A DNA stretch of 33,488 nt from Gammaproteobacteria bacterium (GCA_020845935.1 JADLEV010000021.1:1-33488); one strand, 5' to 3'; positions 16,021 to 24,203 are shown, counted from the first letter of the stretch. A program made the numbers and translations. Notes: generated by a model from the sequence alone, not told the origin.

Positions 16021-16029
16021 GGGGGGGGG
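16021..16029 (+). repeat. Run of nine G before the permease start codon
   Basis: Nine consecutive G end two bases before the ATG at 16032, where a ribosome-binding site would normally lie. The only purine-rich alternative (AAGGAG, 15996-16001) is 30 bases away. Tracts of this length are prone to slippage, which here would change the translation-initiation region and not the reading frame of the protein. Confidence 0.7.
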
Positions 16030-16031
16030 CC

Positions 16032-17252
16032 ATGAACACGACGCTCAAGATCACGTTGCGGCGGCTGTATCGCGATCGGCTCTACGCCGCGATCAACGTC
16101 GCCGGCCTGAGCCTCGCGTTCGGCTGCTGCCTGATCCTCGCACTGTACCTGCACAGCGAACTCACCTACGACACGCATCACGTGAATCACCGGACAATCT
16201 TCCGCATCGTCAATGAGTTCAACGTCAACGGCAAGGTCGACGACTTCGCCGTAACGTCAGCCAGCCTGGGCCCGATGCTGCGCGAAAAAATGCCGGAGAT
16301 CCGGGACGTCGTGCGCTTCCGGCGATTGTGGAATTCGCCGATGCTGCGCTACGAGGATCAGGGCTACTTCTGGGAGGACACCTATCTCGCCGACCCCAAC
16401 GTCTTCACCGTCTTCACGCATGAAGTGATTTACGGCGACCCCGCCACGGCGCTACTCGAACCCGCCAGCATCGCGGTCAGCCAGACTTTTGCCCGGCGCT
16501 ACTTCGGCGACGAGAATCCGATCGGTCGCGTGATGCAGCTGGATGGGCGCGAGCCGCGCAAGGTGACGCTGGTGTTCGCCGATCTGCCGGAGAACACGCA
16601 TCTGCGCTACGACGTGTTGTTCGCCTACACTCATGAATCGCTGCGCGTGCCGGACAACGTGACCGCACGGCGCCAGTCGCTGTGGGGAATTTCCGAGTAC
16701 ACCTATCTGGTGCTGCCGGAGAATTATCCGATCGAGAACTTCCCAGCGATTGCGAGCCGGTTCTACGACGAGGAGATGAAACCGTTCGAACTGCCCGGCT
16801 GGAGCTGGCGCGCGTGGCTGCAGCCTCTGCGCGACATCCATCTGTATTCGGATGTCGGCAACGATCGGCCGGTCGGCAACCGCTTCTACGTCTACGGTTT
16901 CTTTGCGGTCGCGGTGTTTGTTCTGCTGGTCGCCAGCATCAACTATGTGAATCTCTCGACCGCTCGCACGGTCAAGCGCGCCCGCGAGGTCGGCATGCGC
17001 AAGATCCTGGGCGCGCGCCGCGGCTATCTCATGCTGCAATTTCTGACCGAATCGCTGCTATTCGCCGCACTGGCGCTGGTGTTCGGCGTCGCCACCGTCG
17101 AACTGGCGCTCAAGCTCACGCCGCTGAACCTGTGGCTCGGCAAGACCCTGTCGGGGCCCCTGCTGCAGCAGCCGTGGCTGCTCGCCGGACTCGCCGCGTT
17201 CGCGTTGCTGACCGGTGCCCTGTCCGGGTTATATCCCGCGTTCTATTTGTAG
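16032..17252 (+). CDS. FtsX/MacB-type permease, N-terminal half (ends at in-frame TAG)
   Basis: This 406-residue product contains a full MacB-like unit. It has an N-terminal helix (about 15-40, NVAGLSLAFGCCLILALYL), a periplasmic MacB_PCD-type domain (about 45-280) and an FtsX domain with three helices (about 285-310, 335-362 and 382-406). The FtsX domain carries the cytoplasmic motif VKRAREVGMRKILGARR. The frame stops at TAG 17250-17252 right after GLYPAFYL, where family members normally continue (S)SxxPxxxLxG. The same frame then reads on for 403 codons, so the ancestral gene was one 810-codon double permease. It is the permease of the adaptor-ATPase operon. It may be a nonsense-mutated gene or a functional half-permease. 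Confidence 0.8.
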   Translation: MNTTLKITLRRLYRDRLYAAINVAGLSLAFGCCLILALYLHSELTYDTHHVNHRTIFRIVNEFNVNGKVDDFAVTSASLGPMLREKMPEIRDVVRFRRLWNSPMLRYEDQGYFWEDTYLADPNVFTVFTHEVIYGDPATALLEPASIAVSQTFARRYFGDENPIGRVMQLDGREPRKVTLVFADLPENTHLRYDVLFAYTHESLRVPDNVTARRQSLWGISEYTYLVLPENYPIENFPAIASRFYDEEMKPFELPGWSWRAWLQPLRDIHLYSDVGNDRPVGNRFYVYGFFAVAVFVLLVASINYVNLSTARTVKRAREVGMRKILGARRGYLMLQFLTESLLFAALALVFGVATVELALKLTPLNLWLGKTLSGPLLQQPWLLAGLAAFALLTGALSGLYPAFYL

Positions 17253-17321
17253 TCGGCGTCGCCGCTGACGGCGCTTGCCGGCGGCCACGCCCGGGGCACG
17301 CGTGGAGCGGCGTTTCGCCGG

Positions 17322-18464
17322 GTGCTGGTTCTGGTGCAGTTCACCGCGTCGATCGCGGTGATCGCGAGTACTCTGCTGATGGCCGCGCAGCTCAAATACG
17401 TCTCCGCCAAGGCGCTCGGTTTCGACAAGAACCAGCGTATCGTGATCACGTTGCACGGACAGGACGTGATCGACCAGGCGCCGGTGATCGGCAATGAATT
17501 GAAGCGGAATCCGCACGTGCTGGGTGTGACCACCGCGACGCAATTGATGGGTGGCGAATTCCCGACCAATGTGATGTTGATCGAAACGTCGACCGGGACC
17601 ATGGAATCTTCGTCGATGGTGCATACCTCGGTCGAAAACAACTTCGTCGAGGTGCTGGGTCTCGAACTCATCGCGGGCCGCAGTCTGGCGCAGCGTTTCC
17701 TGACCGACGTCGGTCCGAGCTTCGTCGTCAATGAAGCACTGGTACGCCAACTCGGCTGGAACGATGCCATCGGCAAGAGAATGACGCTGGCCGGCAACCA
17801 GGGCCGCGTCGTCGGCGTCGTCAAGGACTTTCATTTTCTATCGCTGCACAATCGCATCACACCATTCGCGCTCTATGCGTACTTCGATACGCAGCAGGAG
17901 ATCCCCGCGGCACAGCGACCGCTCGCAATGCGACAGATGGTGGTGCATGTCGCCGGAGAGAAGATCGCCGACACGCTCGCGTTCATCGCCGAGCAGTTTC
18001 GCGGCTTCGACCCGATCCACACGTTCGAGTACGAATTCCTCGACGACCGGCTGAACAAACTATACGTCTCGGAGCAGCGGTTGCTGCGACTGACCGCGCT
18101 GTTTGCCGGCATCTGCATCTTCATCGCCTGCCTCGGGCTGTTTGGTCTCGCCGCGTCGACCACCGAGCAGCGGACGCGGGAAATCGGCATCCGCAAGGTG
18201 CTCGGGGCAAGCGCCGCGCAGATCATCCTGCTGCTTGCGCAGGGCAGTCTCGTGCTGGTTCTGATCGGCGCCGTGATCGGCTCCGCGCTCGCGTATGTCG
18301 GGATCACGCAGTGGCTCGCGAGCTTCGCCTATCGAGCCGCGATCAATCCGCTGTATTTTCTCGGTGCGGCACTTCTCGCGCTCGCGGTTGCCTACACCAC
18401 CGTGGCGCTGCAATGCCTGCGCACGGCGTTGGCGAATCCAGTGGAATCGTTGCGATACGAATAG
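17322..18464 (+). CDS. FtsX/MacB-type permease, C-terminal half (after in-frame TAG)
   Basis: This is the continuation, in the same frame, of the permease interrupted at 17250. Homologous sequence resumes directly after the TAG (SASPLTALAGG). The first plausible restart is the GTG at 17322, with GGAG 14 bases upstream; that gives 380 residues beginning in the half's first membrane helix (LVLVQFTASIAVIASTLLMA). A second MacB_PCD-like periplasmic domain and three FtsX helices follow, with TREIGIRKVLGASAAQI. The protein ends in the usual NPVESLRYE. With the N-half it forms the duplicated 4+4 helix layout. If no restart or readthrough occurs, this half is not made and the exporter is inactive. 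Confidence 0.7.
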   Translation: MLVLVQFTASIAVIASTLLMAAQLKYVSAKALGFDKNQRIVITLHGQDVIDQAPVIGNELKRNPHVLGVTTATQLMGGEFPTNVMLIETSTGTMESSSMVHTSVENNFVEVLGLELIAGRSLAQRFLTDVGPSFVVNEALVRQLGWNDAIGKRMTLAGNQGRVVGVVKDFHFLSLHNRITPFALYAYFDTQQEIPAAQRPLAMRQMVVHVAGEKIADTLAFIAEQFRGFDPIHTFEYEFLDDRLNKLYVSEQRLLRLTALFAGICIFIACLGLFGLAASTTEQRTREIGIRKVLGASAAQIILLLAQGSLVLVLIGAVIGSALAYVGITQWLASFAYRAAINPLYFLGAALLALAVAYTTVALQCLRTALANPVESLRYE

Positions 18465-18922
18465 CTCCGTCGCATCCCGTGTGTGCCGCGCGGATCATGC
18501 ACCGCGTTGCCGATCAGACGCACCGCAACTCGTCGGCACAGGCGAACAACCGAGGACCCATCCCTTAACCGGATAAAGCCGAATCCATCGCTACTTGAAG
18601 AACGGTGCATCAGGATTCCTGCAATGCCGTTGCCGAAGAGTGTTTCGGGCCTGACCTGTACCGTCCTGCGGGCGCGGCATCAGCACGCCCTCCCGCGGGT
18701 CATGGCCGTCGTTTTACGTCCTTTGTCTGCGCCTGCAGGACAGTGTATCCGCTCCCCTTTCGGGGATTCCAAAATGAACGAATACTCGGTGCAAAACCCA
18801 GGGGGTCGCTGACGATCTCTCGCGGACCCTGGGTCCGAAGAAATGGCGCGTCTTCGCAGGTTCAGTCCTAGAGAGAGGGTTGACGCGCTTTCGTGGACAC
18901 GTGCGTCTTATGACAAGAAGCG
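18465..18922. other. Non-coding stretch behind the export operon
   Basis: These 458 bases hold no convincing gene. A perfect 8-bp inverted repeat is present, ACCCAGGG (18796-18803) with CCCTGGGT (18827-18834) around a 23-base centre. A short CCCC-TTTC-GGGG hairpin lies at 18754-18765. Neither is followed by a T-run, so neither is a convincing intrinsic terminator. The right part adjoins the transposase relic and may include further decayed insertion-sequence DNA, such as the first ORF and left end, but I cannot identify those. Confidence 0.4.
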
Positions 18923-19397
18923 GTCTTCGAGTTCGTGAGCGCGAATCAGGCCACCTTTCCGGGACGGGTGCCGTGTCGGCTGCTGGGCGTCTCCGCCAGC
19001 GGATTTTATGCCTAACGAGGACGGCCGTTGTCGGCCCGTGCCGTAGCCGACATCCATCTCACGGCGAAGATCCATGCGATCCATCGCCGCTCGGGGGGAG
19101 AGCTACGGATCGCCCTCGACCCATGCCGAGCTGGCTGACGATCACGACATCCGTGTCGGCAAGAAGCGCGTGGCGAGACTCATGCGTGCGGTGGGCCTGA
19201 AAGGGCTGCAGCCGTGGGCCTTTGTCGCCACCACCGTGACGGACCCGGTGGCCGACCATGCGCTCGACAAAGCGGCCCGCCAATCCAAGGCCGAAGGACC
19301 GGATCGACTGTGGGTGGCTGACATCACCTACATCCCGACCGGGTCGGGGTTCCTGTACCTGGCGGTGGTGCTGGATGTCTGGTCGCGGCGCATCGTC
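18923..19397 (+). pseudogene. Degenerate IS3-family transposase (OrfB) relic
   Basis: Stitching frames recovers the N-terminal two-thirds of an IS3-family OrfB. The first part is FVSANQATFPGRVPCRLLGV, then SASGFYA, then a TAA stop (19013-19015) where Trp is normally found. RGRPLSARAVADIHLTAKIHAIHRRSGE follows. An extra G in the G6 run at 19093-19098 then shifts the frame, which resumes as SYGSPSTHAEL, KKRVARLMRAVGL, DRLWVADITYIP (first catalytic Asp) and YLAVVLDVWSRRIV (second catalytic Asp). The similarity ends abruptly at about 19397, before the catalytic Glu. With a stop, a frameshift and a 3' truncation it cannot encode active transposase. No terminal inverted repeats could be assigned. 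Confidence 0.8.
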
Positions 19398-19463
19398 CGA
19401 AATACCGAAATACCGAAACCCGGCTCCGATCCCCGGCTCCGGCTCCGATCCCCGGCTCCGATC
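19397..19463. repeat. Short tandem repeats at the truncation point of the IS relic
   Basis: CCGAAATA is repeated 2.75 times (19397-19418). It is followed directly by copies of a 13-base CCCGGCTCCGATC unit (19419-19463), the middle copy expanded by an internal GGCTCC duplication. The repeats fill the space between the broken transposase and the stop codon of the next gene at 19492. Confidence 0.75.
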
Positions 19464-19491
19464 CCTCCGCAGCGACGGAGCGACGGCGTCC

Positions 19492-20502
19492 TTATCGCCC
19501 CGAATCCATCGTCCAGCCATCGCCGAGGCCATAAGGCAACGTCACGAACGGGAACGCTTCGACGTGATGGATCTGGCCGCCGCGCACGGCAAAGGTTTCC
19601 ATCGTCACCAGGTTCTGCAACATGCCCGGCGGGGCATCGGCCGGCGCGCCGCGGCGGGTGCCGTCGTGCACGAACAGCGGGAACGTCCCGACTAGCTGTT
19701 TCGCCTCGTCGAGGATCAGCACGCGGCGCGGACGGATGTGTTTCATGTAGGCAAAGGTCTTTTCGTTGATCTGCTCGGTGCAGGTCAGCATGCTGAAACG
19801 CAACTGCTCCTTCCCCTGCGGCGTGTTCGGATCGGGCAGGACGGGACTGGGCATCGAACGGCCGCCCGGCGGCGGATTGTTGACCGTGCGATAGCCGTTC
19901 TCGTGGCGCACACAGTCGTCGGCGAATGCGCCGATGAGGCCGTCATCACCTTCGAGCGCGTCGAAATAGGAACTGGCGACACGGAACATCGCATCGCGCG
20001 AAATACGCTCGGCGGCCGGTGCGTCTGTGGTCAACAGCGGGCGCGGGGTCGTCAGCAATTCGATCGCGGCGGCGTTGATGCTGCCCGCCCACAGGTGCTC
20101 GATCTCCGTGATTTCGCGGCGCTCGACCTTGAGCCGGATCGCCACCAGCCGATCCTCGGTGCCGCGTGCGCCAGTGACCTGCACCCGCGCCTGCAACGCG
20201 ACCTGGCCCGCGATCGGATCGGCGAGATGGATCTGAAATGGCGTCAGTTGCACCCGGCTGCGCCACAGCGAGCCTTCGCCAACGTCCATCGTGCCGGTGT
20301 TTTCAGTCATCCGGTATTTTTTCGCCAGCGGTGGCAGGGCCTGCGGATCATGCGCCACCATCGCCGCGACATAGCGGTCGATGATACCGACGAGGCAGGC
20401 ACGATCGCAGGCGAGATTCAGATTCGCCGCGGACCAGCGCGGCGCCTGGGCGACAACGGAGAAGGGCAGCAACAGCAGCACGCACAGCAGTCTCGGTTTC
20501 AT
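19492..20502 (-). CDS. Exported NTF2/SnoaL-like hypothetical protein
   Basis: This 336-residue protein has a clear signal peptide (MKPRLLCVLLLLPFSVVAQA) and a GAGGAG ribosome-binding site. Two segments look like SnoaL/NTF2-type helices. One is ACDRACLVGIIDRYVAAMVA (about 32-51), followed by a loss-of-helix beta region. The other is FRVASSYFDALEGDDGLIGA (about 183-202), followed by FADDCVRHENG. This suggests a tandem NTF2-like fold that could bind a small hydrophobic ligand or act as a lyase or isomerase. Four Cys residues may form disulfides in the periplasm. It lies 78 bp downstream of the heparinase-like gene in the same direction and may be a co-transcribed member of that exported group. 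The biochemical role is unknown. Confidence 0.75.
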   Translation of the reverse strand: MKPRLLCVLLLLPFSVVAQAPRWSAANLNLACDRACLVGIIDRYVAAMVAHDPQALPPLAKKYRMTENTGTMDVGEGSLWRSRVQLTPFQIHLADPIAGQVALQARVQVTGARGTEDRLVAIRLKVERREITEIEHLWAGSINAAAIELLTTPRPLLTTDAPAAERISRDAMFRVASSYFDALEGDDGLIGAFADDCVRHENGYRTVNNPPPGGRSMPSPVLPDPNTPQGKEQLRFSMLTCTEQINEKTFAYMKHIRPRRVLILDEAKQLVGTFPLFVHDGTRRGAPADAPPGMLQNLVTMETFAVRGGQIHHVEAFPFVTLPYGLGDGWTMDSGR

Positions 20503-20580
20503 CGGGGGTCTCCTCGCGAACGGGTGCGCCGAATGCTACGCCACATTGTTGGACGCGGATCGACTGACGGCGTACGGATC

Positions 20581-22698
20581 CTACTTCGGCGACTCTGCGG
20601 ACACCGTGGCACTACGGCGCGGGTCGGTCGGCGATGACACCGTGACACGCTGTTGATCGAAGCGCCAGGTGCGCACATCGGCGCCGCGGCCGATGCGATA
20701 GGCGCTGGCCGCAGCGGTGGGTTCGAGCACGAGGGCCGCGCTGCCGGTTGCGACCGGCGCGAGCACGACCAGATATTCGACGCGGTCGCCGGCCACCTCC
20801 GGTGTGACTTCGAGGCGCCACGCGCCAGGCTCGGCATCCGGCCGTTGCGCGGCCAGTGCCGCGACCTTGCCGTCATCATCGTAGTCCTGGCCATCGACCA
20901 GGTACTCGCTGCCGGGGCCGCCGACGCGCGTGAGCCGGGCGCGTTGCGGCAGCAGCACCGTGCCGTGCAGCTCGACGCCAGCGCTGCCCGGCACGCGGAA
21001 GGTATTGCCCTCGATCTCCGGCGCTCGCACCGAATGCAGCAGCCATTTCGGTTCCAGATCCGGCCGGCTGAGGCGCAGTCGATCATGGACCACGACGATG
21101 TCCTGCGCGGCGTCGTAGCCGAAGGTGCGGACGAACCGCTCGACCCGGCGCGTGCGCGCGGCGAACGTTCCCTTGCCGGAAAGGGCATTGGTGTACGCGG
21201 GCGTCAAATCGGCGCTGACGAGCGACAGCGCATCGCCGATGTGTGCGTCGAGCAGCGTCGCGGTATGGAATGTCTCGCGCCGCTCCAGCCATTGGTCGCG
21301 ACTGAGCGGCGCCGGCCCGGTGCCCCAACCCGAACCGACCCGTCGCTGGCCACCGTCGTTGGCGATGGCGCGCGTCGTGTCGCCATGACTGGCCGGCACG
21401 GTGTCGGCGGGGTCGTAAACGACGATCGTGTTGTGGGCAATGGTCTGGTAGGTGTAGTTGAGATGGTGATCCGAGCCGTAGCTCGTCCCGTACAGACCGC
21501 TGTCGATGGCGAGCGGGCCGCGCTGGTCAATGGTGAATGCGCCCTGATCGAGGTGGGTATGCGACCAGTAGTTGTCGCCAGCGCGAAAGGTGACCAGCGT
21601 CGCGTCGTCCCGCCACGAATTGCGCGCGATGAGCAAGCCGATGCCATCGAACAGCCGCGCCAGCGGCAAGCGCTCGCGCGCTTGCGGATCGCACAGTTCG
21701 TCGCGCGGCAACGGTCCCCAGGGCTCGGCGGTCGGCGCGGGCTGGCGCGGACAGCCGCCGAGACTGTAAGCCGCGGCATGGCGATATTCGATCGCGAGCG
21801 GTACCCGATCCGGGGCGTCGCGCCGAAAATGGCCGGCGTCACCCCAGCGGATCTGCGTGCCGTCCGGCCGGGTGCGATACACCAGGAAATCGAGCATGCC
21901 GGCCAGTCCCGGTACCGAGTCGAAGGCGTCATCGCCGGTCGCTAGGCGCCACAACGCGGGCACCGTGTACATCGCCTGGCCGATGCCGATACCGACGTAT
22001 TCGCCGCCTTCATGCCAACCGCCTTGCGTTCCCATGACCTGGCGCCAGACTGGCAGCACGAACTCGCGCCAGTAGCCATAGGCGAAGTTCATCACCGGTG
22101 TCGCTTCCGGCAGATCACGGTACAGCGCGATCGCGCAGGCCGTCAGACTCTGCAACGGGCGGTTGTAGAGATAGACGTTGTACGGCGACAGCAGCTGATC
22201 GCGCAACACCGCGATCACGGCGTCGCAGCCGGCGAGCAAATAGCGGCCCAGCGTCTCGCGTTGGGCTGGGGACCAACGTGCATGAAGCCAGTCGTAGCCC
22301 TGCGCCAGCAGCCAGACATCGTTGCCGCGAAAGCCATAGGGCTGCGCCAGCAGCAGGCGGTGCAATTCGTCGAGCGGCAGGGCGTCCCGGCCGGCCGCTG
22401 CCAGCAGGATTGCCGCCTGCACGTCGGGTGGCGTTGCGGTGGCGCGCCGCTGCTGCGCGGCTAACCAGCCGGGATTGTCGCGGGCGATCACCTCGAGGTC
22501 GGCCGGAGTTGGCATGGGCAGGCGCGGATGCGCGGCATGGAACGTCGCGGGTGCGCCCTGCTTTGGGGCGAGCGCCAGCGCGGTGTCGACGCGGCGCACC
22601 GGCGCCGGCGCGACCAGGCTGTCGCGCAGGACCGAGCCGAGCAACGCGCCGAGCGCTATCGTTACGACCACGACGCCGCAACGGCCGCAGGCACGCAC
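20581..22698 (-). CDS. Heparinase II/III-like exported or anchored protein
   Basis: This 705-residue protein has an N-terminal hydrophobic anchor or signal (about 8-25). An alpha-helical toroid-like region (about 60-300) with YNVYLYNRPLQSLTACAIAL follows. The Heparinase_II_III beta-domain is marked by NYWSHTHLDQGAFTIDQRGP (376-395, with H380 and H382), LAIDSGLYG and HNTIVVYDP (422-430). The family contains polysaccharide lyases acting on uronic-acid polymers. The substrate here, perhaps the cell's own exopolysaccharide or alginate-like polymer, is unknown. The GTG start (22698-22696) overlaps the protease stop by one base, so translation is coupled. Confidence 0.82.
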   Translation of the reverse strand: MRACGRCGVVVVTIALGALLGSVLRDSLVAPAPVRRVDTALALAPKQGAPATFHAAHPRLPMPTPADLEVIARDNPGWLAAQQRRATATPPDVQAAILLAAAGRDALPLDELHRLLLAQPYGFRGNDVWLLAQGYDWLHARWSPAQRETLGRYLLAGCDAVIAVLRDQLLSPYNVYLYNRPLQSLTACAIALYRDLPEATPVMNFAYGYWREFVLPVWRQVMGTQGGWHEGGEYVGIGIGQAMYTVPALWRLATGDDAFDSVPGLAGMLDFLVYRTRPDGTQIRWGDAGHFRRDAPDRVPLAIEYRHAAAYSLGGCPRQPAPTAEPWGPLPRDELCDPQARERLPLARLFDGIGLLIARNSWRDDATLVTFRAGDNYWSHTHLDQGAFTIDQRGPLAIDSGLYGTSYGSDHHLNYTYQTIAHNTIVVYDPADTVPASHGDTTRAIANDGGQRRVGSGWGTGPAPLSRDQWLERRETFHTATLLDAHIGDALSLVSADLTPAYTNALSGKGTFAARTRRVERFVRTFGYDAAQDIVVVHDRLRLSRPDLEPKWLLHSVRAPEIEGNTFRVPGSAGVELHGTVLLPQRARLTRVGGPGSEYLVDGQDYDDDGKVAALAAQRPDAEPGAWRLEVTPEVAGDRVEYLVVLAPVATGSAALVLEPTAAASAYRIGRGADVRTWRFDQQRVTVSSPTDPRRSATVSAESPK

Positions 22699-23468
22699 TA
22701 GCGTGCCTGCGCGAGCAGCGCGGCGATGAATCGGGCAGGAATGGCGTAGCTGATTGCGCTCGGATCCTTGAGCACGTTTTCCTTGGTCTCCTTGACCAGC
22801 ACCTGATTGACAATGCCGATCACGAGGCCGCTGTCTTCGGCAAACACCGGGCTGCCGCTGTTGACGGGATAGGCGGTGGCATCGAGCTGCAGCACGGTAT
22901 ACGGGTCGTCCAGCGCGCGCAGGCGCGTCGCGGTCAGCTCGCGGGTCGACACCGCCGGGATCGCCAACGGCGTGATCGCCGAGATGATGCCGCGATGGGT
23001 GACCGGATAGAGACCCAGCACCGCACCGATCGGGAAGCCAATGAACACAATATCGTCGCCTTCCCGCGCGGTGCCGGAGTCGCCGAGCGCCAGCGGCGGC
23101 AGCGGCACTCCGTCGATCCGCAGCAATGCCAGGTCATGGGTCGCATCGCGGGCGACGATGGTCGCGCCACGGATCTCCGCGCCGCGGCCGCTGCCGGCAA
23201 AGACGGCGAGCCGTTCGCGGTGCGCCTCGTCGAACGTTTCCGGCAGGACGTGCGCGTTGGTGACGACGAGGCGACCATCGCCCACGGCAAAGCCGGTGCC
23301 GCGCAGTTGGTTCGGCGGGCGGCGCGTCGCCAAGGTCGTGCCGACGCCGACCACGCTCGGTTTGACGCGCGCGACCAGTTCCGCGCGCTCGCTCGCCTGA
23401 GTCGGTCCGCCCAGCACCAACGCCAGCAGCAGCAACCCGAACCCGGCGCAGCGCGACCCGAGGGTCAT
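22698..23468 (-). CDS. Exported trypsin-like serine protease
   Basis: This 256-residue protein has a signal peptide (cleavage near PTQA-SE, residue 26) and a chymotrypsin-like fold. Catalytic residues are H73 (VTNAHVL), D112 (ATHDLALLRI) and S204. The Ser motif reads VNSGSPVF where HtrA/DegP proteins have GNSGGP. No PDZ domain follows, so it is a stand-alone protease domain. The start is taken at the ATG at 23468, which overlaps the upstream gene's stop as ATGA; an open frame of 22 codons further upstream belongs to that gene. It is coupled to the heparinase-like gene downstream. Confidence 0.88.
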   Translation of the reverse strand: MTLGSRCAGFGLLLLALVLGGPTQASERAELVARVKPSVVGVGTTLATRRPPNQLRGTGFAVGDGRLVVTNAHVLPETFDEAHRERLAVFAGSGRGAEIRGATIVARDATHDLALLRIDGVPLPPLALGDSGTAREGDDIVFIGFPIGAVLGLYPVTHRGIISAITPLAIPAVSTRELTATRLRALDDPYTVLQLDATAYPVNSGSPVFAEDSGLVIGIVNQVLVKETKENVLKDPSAISYAIPARFIAALLAQAR

Positions 23469-24073
23469 TCCGGCGCGGCCGCCTTGACGACCCGGATCAA
23501 CGGATTGGCAACGATTTCCAGTTGGGCCAGGCACTGCGCGCTGCTGCCGGAGAACTTTGTCAGGTCGCCGATCTCGCAGCGGCCGGCGCCGGTGACTGCG
23601 AGATGCTCGATGTCGTCACAGGTGATGCCGTCGTACTGGACCTCCGTGTACTGTTGCATCGTCGGCCGGATATCGGCAAATGCCTGGAACTTGCGCTGAT
23701 ACATCACACCGGTTTTCGTGTACGCAAGAAACTGCGGCACGATGCTCTTGATGCGATCCGGCAGATGGTTGGTCAGCGTGAAACCGAACCGACAGCCATG
23801 CGGGACCGATTTACGCGCCGTGACCTCCAGCAGTGCCGGCGTTTCCGGAGCGGTGATGGTCTCGATCGCGGCGGCATCGGTCGCGCTTGGCATCTCATTG
23901 CTTTCCGGCGCGGCATACTCCCAGGTGAAATCGTCATGCAGTATGACGCGCTCACCGGTCGCGGTCGCGGCTTCGAGATCGGTGGCAGCGGCGGGCAGCG
24001 TCGGCACAAGGGCAACGACGAGACAGAGTGCGGCCCAACTCCGCTGCCGGCTGAAGGAATTCCCGTACGTCAT
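23465..24073 (-). CDS. Exported protein with DUF3157-like N-terminal motif
   Basis: This 202-residue protein has a signal peptide ending near LPAAA (about residue 30). The mature start contains ATATGERVILHDDFTWEY, the 'G-x-x-V-x-L-x-D-D-g-T-W-x-Y' motif shared by several small periplasmic proteins such as DUF3157. A C-terminal region with four Cys (HGCRFGF, GITCDD, GRCEIG, AQCLAQ) suggests disulfides and a beta-sandwich. The start is the ATG at 24073, with GAGGG eight bases upstream; a TTG at 24091 is in frame but less likely. It is first of a three-gene coupled unit with the protease and the heparinase-like protein. The function is unknown. Confidence 0.75.
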   Translation of the reverse strand: MTYGNSFSRQRSWAALCLVVALVPTLPAAATDLEAATATGERVILHDDFTWEYAAPESNEMPSATDAAAIETITAPETPALLEVTARKSVPHGCRFGFTLTNHLPDRIKSIVPQFLAYTKTGVMYQRKFQAFADIRPTMQQYTEVQYDGITCDDIEHLAVTGAGRCEIGDLTKFSGSSAQCLAQLEIVANPLIRVVKAAAPE

Positions 24074-24203
24074 GGCGACCCTCGCAATCAAGAAGATACG
24101 GTAGCAATGCTACACGCGTTGTCAGCCGATCGCCTGGCGCGACACGGAAGGTTATCCTCTTGCCGGCACCGAGACCGGGCCACCTGCTGCTTGAAGCCCT
24201 GAC

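Noticed and set aside
17250-17252. TAG as a reassigned or pyrrolysine codon in this organism.
   Set aside because: TAG serves as an ordinary terminator of several genes in the window (for example 7329-7331, 18462-18464, 26275-26277, 28098-28100), and no suppressor or pylT-like gene is seen.
18703-18717. Fifteen bases identical to the lacZ-alpha/M13 forward priming region (TGGCCGTCGTTTTAC), suggesting vector sequence.
   Set aside because: The match does not extend on either side into lacZ sequence, and the region is otherwise like its neighbours, so it is most likely chance.
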